A stretch of DNA of 64,000 nt from Urophycis tenuis (Eukaryota; Chordata; Actinopteri; Gadiformes; Phycidae). Of the stretch, positions 59,001 to 64,000 are shown one piece after another; positions within the stretch are counted from its first letter, which is position 1, and each line of letters opens with the position of its first letter. The stretch is from NCBI GenBank assembly GCA_036785325.1, contig JAXIVH010000144.1, positions 5,001-69,000 of the forward strand. The letters are read 5' to 3'. The translations under genes and the position numbers were made by a program. The notes below the pieces were generated by a model, which did no database searches, was not told where the DNA came from, and saw only the letters and a program-made list of their open reading frames with translations.

Positions 59001-62000
59001 CTATACATGTGAGGACAGTGTGTTTAGGGCTGGTCTCATGTTTACTATACATGTGAGGACTGTGTGTTTAGGGCTGGTCTCATGTTTACTATACATGTGA
59101 GGACAGTGTGTTTAGGGCTGGTCTCATGTTTACTATACATGTGAGGACAGTGTGTTTAGGGCTGGTCTCATGTTTACTATACATGTGAGGACAGTGTGTT
59201 TAGGGCTGGTCTCATGTTTACTATACATGTGAGGACAATGTGTTTAGGGCTGGTCTAATGTTTACTATACATGTGAGGACAGTGTGTTTAGGGCTGGTCT
59301 CATGTTTACTATACATGTGAGGACAGTGTGTTTAGGGCTGGTCTCATGTTTACTATACATGTGAGGACAATGTGTTTAGGGCTGGTCTAATGTTTACTAT
59401 ACATGTGAGGACAATGTGTTTAGGGCTGGTCTCATGTTTACTATACATGTGAGGACAGTGTGTTTAGGGCTGGTCTCATGTTTACTATACATGTGAGGAC
59501 AGTGTGTTTAGGGCTGGTCTCATGTTTACTATACATGTGAGGACTGTGTGTTTAGGGCTGGTCTCATGTTTACTATACATGTGAGGACAATGTGTTTAGG
59601 GCTGGTCTAATGTTTACTATACATGTGAGGACAGTGTGTTTAGGGCTGGTCTCATGTTTACTATACATGTGAGGACAGTGTGTTTAGGGCTGGTCTCATG
59701 TTTACTATACATGTGAGGACAATGTGTTTAGGGCTGGTCTAATGTTTACTATACATGTGAGGACAGTGTGTTTAGGGCTGGTCTCATGTTTACTATACAT
59801 GTGAGGACAATGTGTTTAGGGCTGGTCTAATGTTTACTATACATGTGAGGACAGTGTGTTTAGGGCTGGTCTCATGTTTACTATACATGTGAGGACAGTG
59901 TGTTTAGGGCTGGTCTCATGTTTACTATACATGTGAGGACAATGTGTTTAGGGCTGGTCTCATGTTTACTATACATGTGAGGACAGTGTGTTTAGGGCTG
60001 GTCTCATGTTTACTATACATGTGAGGACAGTGTGTTTAGGGCTGGTCTCATGTTTACTATACATGTGAGGACAGTGTGTTTAGGGCTGGTCTCATGTTTA
60101 CTATACATGTGAGGACAATGTGTTTAGGGCTGGTCTAATGTTTACTATACATGTGAGGACAGTGTGTTTAGGGCTGGTCTCATGTTTACTATACATGTGA
60201 GGACAGTGTGTTTAGGGCTGGTCTCATGTTTACTATACATGTGAGGACAATGTGTTTAGGGCTGGTCTCATGTTTACTATACATGTGAGGACAGTGTGTT
60301 TAGGGCTGGTCTCAAGTTTACTATACATGTGAGGACTGTGTGTTTAAGGCTGGACTAATGTGAAAAGAAATAGTCAGAATGATGTTTGTTGGAGTGTAAG
60401 TAGGTTTGCACATACAAGGAGTTAATAATAATAAATAATAATTCATTTTATTTGTATAGCGCTTTTCAGAGACCCAAAGTCGCTTACAAAATGGAACAAA
60501 GAACAAAGAAAGACGACAGTACCGCATATATACATAAATACAGAGATACATACATACATACATACATATATACATACAGAGATACATACATACAGAGATA
60601 CATACATACAGAGATATATACATATATACATACAGAGATACATACATACAGAGATATATACATATATACATACAGAGATATATACATACAGAGATACATA
60701 CATACATACATACAGAGATATATACATACAGAGATACATACATACATACATATATACATACATATATACATAAATACAGAGATACATACAGAGATATATA
60801 CATACAGAGATATATACATACAGAGATATATACATACAGAGATACATACATACAGAGATACATACATACAGAGATATATACATACAGACAGTGTTTCCCA
60901 CACACTGACGAGACTGTGGCGCACCGCCATAGTCTCATTTCGGCCGCCATAGTTTCAATATCCGCCCGGACCAGAGCTAGTGAGCAGAGCTGAGCGGTGT
61001 GAATATTCCGCTCCTCTCTCAGACGGCTGTTCTCTCGGCCGCTCCTCGCTCTAAATCGCGTCCGGACGCTCCGATCATTTTCGCTCCCCGCTCCACTTAA
61101 AAGTCATGCCGCTCCACTGAAATCGCTCCACGCATTTATTTTAAAAGATAGACAAGTGCAACAAGAAGACACACGTTTGGATTTGGGCATGCCTCAGACT
61201 CGTGGTGTGAGCGGTATCGGAGCGACACTGGAGCGGTACAGAGCGGCCGCTCCGGCGTCTAAATAACAAACCGCTCCACGCCGCAGCAACATTCCCTCCG
61301 CATACATACATACATACATACAGAGATACATACATACATACATACAGAGATACATACATACATACATAGATACATACATACATACATACATACATACATA
61401 CAGAGGTACATACATACACAAGACAAGACATCCAAGACCAGACATAAGGACAGGACAGGAGCAATAGCAGTCCAATGGGCCGAGATGCAGGGGAGAGTGG
61501 TGGGTGGGATGAGGGGGTGGCGGGGCATGAGGAGGGGAGAGGGCAAGGGAGGGGATTGTTAGGGTTATGGATAGGGGAGGTGGTAGGCTTGTAAGAAGAG
61601 GTATGTTTTTAAAAGGGATTTGAATGTGGGAAGAGAGGGGGTGTCACGAACAGGTTGGGGGAGTGAGTTCCAGAGTCGGGGTGCTGCTGAGGAGAAGGCT
61701 CTGTCGCCGAAGGTTTTGAGTCTTGATGGTTTAGCGATCAGAGTGAGTGTGGAGGAGGATCGGAGGGCTCGGGAGGGTCGATTGGGGGGGAGAAGATCTG
61801 ACAGGTAGGACGGGGCCAGGTAATGGAGAGCTTTAAAAGTCAGAAGGAGTATTTTCAAGGTGATGTGTTGTTTGATGGGGAGCCAGTGGACTTTGACTTG
61901 GAGGTTGGTGTTTATAACTATAACAATAACAATCAATACAGCGCAAGATGGCGGGACCTATTATAATATGAAATAAAATTAAGGAAGCTACAAAGTGTTT

Positions 62001-63795
62001 TAAAGAGTGCAGTAATGCATGCATGGTCAATTGGTGTGTATTGTCTGCTATACGTGTGAGGACTGCAGTATGGTGAGTGTGGTGTCCTCACTAGCCAGTA
62101 TTCATTGCGTATGTGTGTCAGGTTTGTGCGTCGTGAGAAGGAGATTGCCCTGACTCAGTGCGAGGTGTCAGAAGGAGAGGCTCTTCGCTGGAGACAGAGG
62201 GTGGAGGACCAGGAGATGGAGCTGAAAGACCTGCAGGACACCCTCAACACAGAGAGGGAAAGGATGCAGGTCTCTACACCAATCAATCCACCCAATCGTA
62301 CTGATTTAATTGATTGAGTAAATTGATACATTTGAAAAAGATTCAGGAGAAGTACTTCTCCCTGGTCTGTAGGAGTGAGCCCCTCCAGGGCACTCCCAGA
62401 GGAATGGAACAGTTGTCTGTGTTTAGTATAATGGGTTGGATATATGCATGTTTGTGTGTATAGCCTTAAAGCTTCTCCATAATGCCTCATCCTGTTCCTC
62501 TGTCCCAGGACATGCTGAAGAACATGTCCCAGCAGGAGGAGAGGATGAACAAGATGGAGGATATCAGGGTGGTCCAGGAAGCCAACCGACTGCTGAAGGC
62601 CGACCGGGACCGGTTGGAGCGAGAGCTACAGCAGGTCACTGCTAAGGTAAGGGTTACCATAGCAACCAACAGCTACAGCAGGTCACTGCTAAGGTAAGGG
62701 TTACCATAGCAACCAACAGCTACAGCAGGTCACTGCTAAGGTAAGGGTTACTATAGCAACCAACAGCTACAGCAGGTCACTGCTAAGGTAAGGGTTACCA
62801 TAGCAACCAAGAGCTACAGCAGGTCACTGCTAAGGTAAGGATTACCATAGCAACCAACAGCTACAGCAAGTCACTGCTAAGGTAAGGGTTACCATAGCAA
62901 CTAACAGCTACAGCAGGTCACTGCTAAGGTAAGGGTTGTCATAACAACCAACAGCTCCAGCAGGTCACTGCTAAGGTAAGGGTTACCATAGCAACCAACA
63001 GCTCCAGCAGGTCACTGCTAAAGTCTCTCTCTCTCTCTCTCTCTCCCTTTCTCTCTTTCTCTCTTTCTCTGTCTCTGTCTCTGTCTCTCTCTCTGTAGGT
63101 GTGTAAGCTCCAGAGTGACATAGCTCCACTCCAGCTGTCTCTCTCCCAGCATGTTGAGCGGCTGGGCTTGCTGCAAGCTGACAAGCGGCTCCTGGAGGAC
63201 GACCTGAAACGCTGGAGGGCCCGTGCTCAGGTAACCCTGACGACGGGATGCTTTCAGCATCACTGCTTGGAGCTGCAGACCTGTGACTCTGGATGCGATT
63301 TGGTTTGGTTTCCACAGCAACTGATGAGCCAACAGAAGGACAGCGATGTTGAGGAGAAACAGAAAGTGGCCAGTGAGAGAGAAGCTCAACAGAAACGCAT
63401 CACACACCTGGCTGAGGAGTCTGCCAAGCTGAAGACTGACCTAGCCAGGTACACACAATGTACACAACCCTGAGGGAATACATAGGAAGCTAATGGCATA
63501 CACAGCCTCAGGAGTGCAATATTAGAAGAAGGGCATTTTATATTAGGACCACTGTAGCCTCAGACCTGGTGTGTGGGGGTCCAGGTCCAACGCCAGCAGC
63601 AACTCGGCCCAGGCTCAGCTTCTGGGGCTCCGGGACTCTGTGGCCCGGCTGAGCTCAGAGAGGGACAGCCAGAAGAAGGACCTGGAGAGCAAGAACAACG
63701 AGATCCTGGAGAAGAACAAGACCATCACACAGGTTAAGAAGATCGGTCGACGCTACAAGACCCAGTATGAGGAGCTCAAGGTCCAGCACGACAAG
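20536..63795 (+). CDS. tpr: TPR nuclear-basket protein, coding exons 1-31 (gene continues past the window)
   Basis: Exons: 20536-20665, 21080-21184, 21370-21434, 21829-21916, 22011-22114, 22712-22876, 23089-23181, 23961-24041, 24193-24280, 24426-24563, 24639-24733, 26156-26353, 26540-26647, 27695-27921, 28044-28207, 33042-33166, 34859-35007, 37275-37437, 37664-37798, 38071-38211, 48966-49182, 49292-49470, 49788-49928, 50000-50116, 53239-53442, 54990-55165, 62122-62269, 62509-62646, 63099-63230, 63318-63448, 63585-63795. Together they give 4356 nt, 1452 codons, no stop, with matching phases at every junction. The product begins MSAVLLQVLERAELNKLPKG and shows heptad coiled-coil throughout, with hallmark blocks VKPGMKFFELYNAF, KAPVLKRQREEYEALQKSMA, SSDISSSSEVI, QRDMYRILL, KYERELMLHAADVEALQ, EEGKTTEQILEILRF and TQVKKIGRRYKTQYEELK. 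TPR forms the filaments of the nuclear basket and binds Nup153 and Mad1. The acidic C-terminal tail, roughly the last third, lies to the right. Confidence 0.97.
20860..21060 (+). repeat. 49-bp repeat made from the exon 2 acceptor of TPR
   Basis: Four copies of a 49-bp unit, each containing TTCATGTCTTGTAG|ATCAGC then AGAACATTGAT. The real exon 2 begins with the same bases after TGTCCTTTAG. Each unit ends CTACCAG|GTTCTC, so it could also be read as a 29-nt mini-exon with its own donor. Confidence 0.92.
21185..21828 (+). other. TPR introns 2 and 3, nothing beyond splice sites
   Basis: Apart from exon 3 (21370-21434) this stretch shows no repeat array. A short poly-A (21485-21495) and a G run (21593-21607) are the only low-complexity spots. 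Confidence 0.6.
21829..24041 (+). CDS. tpr: TPR exons 4-8 (residues 101-277)
   Basis: The exons encode TKAKYQIEAERRELARLLEK, LTEDVKHLKDRLTESNRV, REKRVLQEKELLQKH, ASRLEGQLAALKDVS and CKEQQCAMEEKYRTELNAHM. Introns 4 (94 bp) and 5 (about 600 bp, minisatellite) are followed by intron 7, almost wholly made of copies of the exon 8 acceptor. Confidence 0.92.
22118..22650. repeat. About 43-bp minisatellite in TPR intron 5 (ACACATGAAACATAATACAC)
   Basis: About 12 copies of ACACATGAAACATAATACAC then GCAATACACAATATACACACAA, with drift toward TTCACAATAC copies at the right end. Minus-strand frames of about 150 residues cross it because stops are absent from the unit. They are not genes. Confidence 0.9.
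22877..23088. repeat. Short imperfect repeat in TPR intron 6
   Basis: Three degenerate copies of a unit around AACTAGTAATACTC and AGCCCCAAC occupy most of this 212-bp intron. Confidence 0.6.
23215..23960 (+). repeat. 35-bp minisatellite made from the exon 8 acceptor of TPR
   Basis: About 21 copies of TGTAAGGAGCAGCAGTGTGT then TGTATTTCCCTGCAG. Each copy carries the full acceptor TTTCCCTGCAG and the first 17 bases of exon 8 (TGTAAGGAGCAGCAGTG). The last copy runs into the real exon at 23961. Unit lengths vary from 32 to 36 bp, and two copies have CCCTCAG instead of CCCTGCAG. Confidence 0.95.
24193..26647 (+). CDS. tpr: TPR exons 9-13 (residues 278-486)
   Basis: The exons encode ASDSEAKNQELSRAVEELSK, RVNKMEKELENAS, LTEEQLESMCPSAAAIADIV, VKPGMKFFE|LYNAFTTSQ, KAPVLKRQREEYEALQK and EIHSLQKEKEEVKQRCSDLE. 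Exon 10 offers two donors four bases apart (GTACGT at 24564, GTAAGC at 24568); only the first keeps the frame into exon 11. Confidence 0.92.
24286..24322. repeat. (AT)n microsatellite in TPR intron 9
   Basis: A run of TA dinucleotides starts five bases after the exon 9 donor. Confidence 0.9.
24766..25290. mobile_element. MITE-like element in TPR intron 11
   Basis: The ends are loosely inverted: GGCTGGTTTATGCTTCTGCG on the left, and ACGCGGAAGTATAAACGAAG on the right. The interior has CpG-rich motifs and an (AT)n run at 24998-25026. The superfamily is not clear. Confidence 0.55.
25400..26150. repeat. 750-bp TG-rich microsatellite in TPR intron 11
   Basis: (TG)n runs are punctuated by ACTGTATGACCG and ACTGTGTGACCG. 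The tract reaches the acceptor of exon 12 (CCCCCCAG at 26155). The reverse frame of His-Thr repeats is a by-product. Confidence 0.95.
26690..27400. repeat. 20-bp minisatellite in TPR intron 13 (TGTACACCTCTAGTGACCTC)
   Basis: About 35 copies of a strict 20-bp unit with a C/T polymorphism (GACCTC or GACCCC). A SINE is inserted at 27401, and short remnants of the unit resume at about 27585-27625. Confidence 0.95.
27401..27571 (+). mobile_element. tRNA-derived SINE
   Basis: It starts GGGGCAGCAGTAGCTCAGTG (tRNA-like box A) and has GGTTCGATCCC (box B) at 27468-27479. It ends GTAAGTCGCTTTGGACAAAA then GCGTCTGCTAAATG. It interrupts the 20-bp array, so it is younger than most of that array. Confidence 0.88.
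27695..35007 (+). CDS. tpr: TPR exons 14-17 (residues 487-708)
   Basis: Exon 14 carries DATSSDISSSSEVINPRQIS, and exon 15 carries VRDLEVRIEQLQKEVELL and SSRQRDMYRILLTQNTGF. Exon 16 is a Pro/Ala-rich linker (ALPRTPIPATRSTPQRAAAA) and exon 17 reads YKKEKAENDRMLNETTERLQ. The 4.8-kb intron between exons 15 and 16 holds two DNA transposons in a simple array. Confidence 0.92.
28230..28433. repeat. Start of the (ACACTA)n-type array in TPR intron 15
   Basis: Degenerate TACACTAACAC and CCATACACTAACACTAC units begin shortly after exon 15. The array continues at 29466-29610 and 30581-32870, on either side of two DNA-element insertions. Confidence 0.85.
28434..29465. mobile_element. DNA element with GGCCAATTTACACC ends, holding a palindromic element
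   Basis: The left end AGGCCAATTTACACC and the right end GGTGTAAATTCCCAG form imperfect inverted repeats flanked by the ACACTA array. A second element (28604-29331) sits inside it. Confidence 0.65.
28604..29331. mobile_element. Palindromic TTAA-flanked element (MITE)
   Basis: TTAAAGTGATGGTTCGGAGT on the left is the reverse complement of ACTCCGAACCATCACTTTAA on the right. The inversion continues inward to a centre near 28900 (GAATTCAACACTCCATC and its complement). The right arm has about 190 extra bases. TTAA at both ends resembles piggyBac-type target duplication. A truncated second copy is at 15597-16090. Confidence 0.82.
29614..30577. mobile_element. PIF/Harbinger-like non-autonomous element, 964 bp
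   Basis: Near-perfect inverted repeats of more than 35 bp begin GGCCCAATCTCAATTCTCTA and end with its complement. TAA is present on both sides (29611-29613 and 30578-30580), a 3-bp target duplication of the TWA type. The interior is AT-rich and has no transposase frame. Confidence 0.82.
30581..32870. repeat. TACACTAACAC simple-sequence array in TPR intron 15
   Basis: About 2.3 kb of interleaved ACACTAACACTACACTAAC and TACACTACTCTAACAC units. It is very CT/A skewed: G is almost absent from the plus strand for hundreds of bases. Confidence 0.93.
33167..33989. repeat. About 34-bp minisatellite in TPR intron 16
   Basis: About 24 copies of GTACTGTAGTCTCTCTGCCA then CCCTCTCTCCCTCT. The first unit starts at the donor itself (CAAACAG|GTACTGTAGTC), so each copy repeats the intron side of the donor. 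The array resumes at 34773-34845 after a transposon insertion. Long minus-strand frames across it are artefacts. Confidence 0.93.
33990..34772. mobile_element. Non-autonomous hAT-like element (family B), 783 bp, with 8-bp target duplication
   Basis: The ends are TAGGCCTGCATGATTAAGC and, inverted, TAGGCCTACACCACATCAGC. CTCTGTAC flanks both sides (33982-33989 and 34773-34780). It is inserted in the 34-bp array. Interior sequence related to this copy recurs inverted at 51775-52300 and direct at 56056-56790. Confidence 0.82.
35312..36371. mobile_element. Non-autonomous hAT-like element (family A), 1060 bp, with 8-bp target duplication
   Basis: The ends CAGTGTTTCCCACA and TGTGGGAAACACTG are perfect inverted repeats. 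GTTGTAAT flanks both sides (35304-35311 and 36372-36379). The interior is rich in GAGCGGAGCG motifs. A truncated inverted relative is at 60893-61296. No transposase frame is present. Confidence 0.87.
36372..36955. repeat. 35-bp minisatellite in TPR intron 17 (TGCAGTACTTGTATCCCTGC)
   Basis: About 16 copies of TGCAGTACTTGTATCCCTGC then ATGTTGATGTAGTAA. One unit's worth lies left of the hAT element (35275-35311), so the transposon landed inside the array. Confidence 0.93.
37275..38211 (+). CDS. tpr: TPR exons 18-20 (residues 708-854)
   Basis: The exons encode YDMLQDTVSAYRREIAALQD, IIHTLTHDLRLTNEKLALEE, QRNQNLLLTNLKSIQ and MEHTEADARQRISSKVEHLE, ending QRHALGRSMD before GTACGT. A partial copy of the end of exon 18 sits in the following intron at 37482-37545. 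Confidence 0.93.
38230..48780. repeat. 10.5-kb satellite of 31/33-bp units in TPR intron 20
   Basis: Roughly 330 copies of TACTAGGGTGAGAGACTGGA then GACATGGTATA (31 bp), mixed with a 33-bp version containing GGGTTAGAGAGAC or GGGTTATAGAGAC. Blocks recur almost unchanged: 39000-39480 returns at 41027-41507 and 43535-44015; 45985-46411 returns at 46635-47061. All long open frames here come from the repeat. Confidence 0.97.
48966..50116 (+). CDS. tpr: TPR exons 21-24 (residues 855-1072)
   Basis: Exon 21 gives AQLLEAKKQLESQNLLQQKT and a Ser/Thr/Ala-rich linker with SSSSS. Exon 22 gives ELKERLRGCEEQSVELKEQL and ATASVEQYKAVVLSLEDSL. Exon 23 (ARCPLELRMKELQEV) has an unusual first part. Exon 24 gives VGALQRSLKTSQSEQQEALE. 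The acceptor of exon 23 (TTGCTAG at 49787) is the last copy of a 32-bp minisatellite. Confidence 0.9.
49577..49787. repeat. 32-bp minisatellite running into the exon 23 acceptor of TPR
   Basis: Six to seven copies of GTGTTGGGTTGCTAGGCTGT then AGTAATACAGTT. The last copy supplies the acceptor GGGTTGCTAG|GC of exon 23. Confidence 0.92.
50309..52799. mobile_element. hAT-like element (family C), 2.5 kb, carrying a 45-bp array
   Basis: The left end CAGGGGTTCCCGCAG and the right end CTGTGGGAAACCCTG are inverted repeats of the hAT 'CAGGGNTTCCC' type. The flanks are TACACTAC-like simple repeats, so the target duplication cannot be read. Inside are a 45-bp array (50718-51762) and family-B-like sequence (51775-52300, inverted). 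Confidence 0.72.
50718..51762. repeat. 45-bp minisatellite, about 23 nearly identical copies
   Basis: The unit is GTTAGGGTCCATAGCCCACT then CCGGGTTCCACCCACTACCTCTGTG. I see a single substitution (ACTAAC for ACTACC at about 51478) in over 1 kb. The 45-bp period leaves frames of 360-440 residues open on both strands. These are not genes. Confidence 0.95.
52800..53050. repeat. TACACTATAC/TACACTTTAC simple repeat in TPR intron 24
   Basis: About 250 bp of TACACTATACTACACTTTAC-like sequence continues the simple tract at 50180-50220 that the hAT-like element interrupted. Confidence 0.9.
53239..55165 (+). CDS. tpr: TPR exons 25-26 (residues 1073-1199)
   Basis: Exon 25 starts after CCTCCTCCCAG and reads TRLAVEAQSKYERELMLHAA then DVEALQELKKQIQKEA. 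Exon 26 starts after TTTTAAAG and reads EDMANQAQRCEDLGKQNTLL then SFSEEGKTTEQILEILR. Intron 25 is telomere-like (53730-54640). Confidence 0.93.
53730..54640. repeat. Telomere-like TTAGGG-rich array in TPR intron 25
   Basis: Units of about 40 bp combine GTTAGGGTTAGGTTAGGGTT with AGCTATCTAACG or GTATCTAGCG. It is rich in TTAGGG but not a pure telomere run. Confidence 0.93.
54640..54840. repeat. TATAACCTGTAATATAACCC repeat with inverted copies
   Basis: Direct copies of ACCCTTTATAACCTGTAATA are followed at 54760-54810 by inverted copies (ACAGGTTATAAAGGGTTATA), forming a hairpin-prone stretch directly before exon 26. Confidence 0.85.
55190..55784. repeat. 44-bp minisatellite in TPR intron 26, left part
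   Basis: Units of GTGTGTTTAGGGCTGGTCTC then ATGTTTACTATACATGTGAGGACA begin about 30 bp after exon 26. An element at 55785-57154 interrupts the array. Confidence 0.95.
55785..57154. mobile_element. DNA element with ACCTGCAAACTTGTC ends in TPR intron 26
   Basis: The left end ACATACCTGCAAACTTGTC and the right end GACCAGTTTGCAGGTCTG are imperfect inverted repeats. TATAA occurs at both junctions with the 44-bp array. It contains family-B-like sequence at 56056-56790 and a C-rich motif (GGGGGGGCATGCCCCCGGAC) at 56924-56943. Confidence 0.7.
57155..60345. repeat. 44-bp minisatellite in TPR intron 26, right part
   Basis: About 72 copies continue the array at 55190-55784. Variants at the spacer (GGACAG, GGACTG, GGACAA, GGATAA) and TCTCATG/TCTAATG alternate in blocks, indicating higher-order amplification. 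Confidence 0.95.
60535..60890. repeat. (TACA)n/CAGAGATA microsatellite
   Basis: CATACATACA and CAGAGATATATACATA units fill this stretch, and the same simple repeat resumes at 61297-61420. Tyr/Cys-rich frames across it are artefacts. Confidence 0.95.
60893..61296 (-). mobile_element. Truncated family A hAT-like element
   Basis: It starts CAGTGTTTCCCACACACTGA and matches the right half of the element at 35312-36371 in reverse orientation, including GAGCAGAGCTGAGCGG and CACACGTTTGGATTTGGGCA. It breaks off into the CATA repeat. Confidence 0.82.
62122..63795 (+). CDS. tpr: TPR exons 27-31 (residues 1199-1452)
   Basis: The exons encode FVRREKEIALTQCEVSEGEA, MLKNMSQQEERMNKMEDIR, CKLQSDIAPLQLSLSQHVER, LMSQQKDSDVEEKQKVASER and ITQVKKIGRRYKTQYEELK. 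The last visible donor is ACAAG|GTCTGA at 63796. Intron 29 is only 87 bp, while intron 28 is enlarged by copies of the exon 28 donor. Confidence 0.93.
62620..63020 (+). repeat. 47-bp minisatellite made from the exon 28 donor of TPR
   Basis: About eight copies of AGCTACAGCAGGTCACTGCT then AAG|GTAAGGGTTACCATAGCAACCAAC. The first 23 bases and the donor are the end of exon 28 (LQQVTAK|GTAAGG). The repeated copies follow the true donor at 62647. Confidence 0.95.
63020..63098. repeat. (TC)n polypyrimidine tract before TPR exon 29
   Basis: CTCTCTCTTT and CTGTCTCTGT repeats run to the acceptor CTCTGTAG at 63098. Confidence 0.85.
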
Positions 63796-64000
63796 GTCTG
63801 AGGCCATCTCCTGCAATATCTCCTCTAACTTCTCCTCTGAGCAATGTCTCTTCTTTCTTCTTAAATCGATATCTCCTCTAATATCTTCTTATCAATATGT
63901 ACACAAATGTCATCTCTAATCAAAATCCTATTGACCTATCTAATCAATACCTCCTATGATCTCTTTTCTCATCAATATTTGGTGGTTCTATTGGTATTGT
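63796..64000 (+). other. Start of TPR intron 31
   Basis: After the donor GTCTGA the sequence has ATATCTCCTCTAA-like short repeats and no exon up to the window edge. Confidence 0.7.

Larger units (their letters stand above)
60425..61940 (-). mobile_element. L2-like LINE 3' end, broken by microsatellite and hAT fragment
   Basis: The minus frame 61936-61565 reads VHWLPIKQHITLKILLLTFK, ALHYLAPSYLSDLL, FGDRAFSSAAPRLWNSLP and FKSLLKTYLF, the RT C-terminal tail of L2/CR1 LINEs. The 3' UTR reappears at 60425-60490 (GTATAGCGCTTTTCAGAGAC). Between them are CATA-rich simple repeats and a hAT fragment. Confidence 0.82.

Noticed and set aside
60321..61546. Tyr/Cys/Met-rich frames that look membrane-like
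   Set aside because: They derive from CATA and CAGAGATA microsatellites; the alternation is compositional.

Overview
This is vertebrate nuclear DNA, almost certainly from a ray-finned (teleost) fish. The genes are split by GT-AG introns into short exons. The intergenic and intronic DNA is full of fish-type repeats: a tRNA-derived SINE whose tail reads like AAGTCGCTTTGGACAAAAGC, L2/CR1- and RTE-like LINEs, an R2-clade LINE with a restriction-like endonuclease, and hAT and PIF/Harbinger-like DNA elements. I cannot name the species.

Three protein genes are present. (1) The last two exons of a type XV collagen gene (endostatin-like C-terminus) lie on + at 809-1792. (2) A complete ODR4 gene (C1orf27 orthologue) lies on -, with 13 coding exons from 19971 down to 6730, giving 446 residues. 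(3) The first 31 coding exons of TPR, the nuclear-pore basket coiled-coil protein, lie on + from 20536 to 63795, giving 1452 codons in one uninterrupted frame; the gene runs off the right edge. ODR4 and TPR are head-to-head across about 560 bp carrying two ZNF143-type motifs, the arrangement I recall for the human genes. COL15A1 and ODR4 are tail-to-tail.

Layout: 1-808 repeats in a collagen intron; 809-1792 COL15A1 end; 1793-6729 intergenic minisatellites, a SINE and a hAT element with an 8-bp target duplication; 6730-20287 ODR4, whose 9.4-kb intron holds an R2-clade LINE that was itself split by a second LINE, then a mosaic of smaller elements; 20288-20535 shared promoter; 20536-63795 TPR, with introns from 87 bp to 10.8 kb. 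TPR introns hold a 10.5-kb array of 31/33-bp units with higher-order structure, a 5-kb array of 44-bp units, a 4.6-kb TACACTAACAC-like array, a 45-bp array inside a hAT-like element, and several inserted DNA transposons.

The most unusual pattern is that many tandem repeats at this locus are built from exon-intron junctions. Acceptor sites plus the first bases of the exon are multiplied next to ODR4 coding exon 3, TPR exon 2 (4 copies) and TPR exon 8 (about 21 copies). A donor site plus the exon end is multiplied after TPR exon 28 (about 8 copies). Single, apparently nascent duplicates of exon ends are visible after exons 14, 18, 22 and 24. The reading frames across all real exons remain intact.
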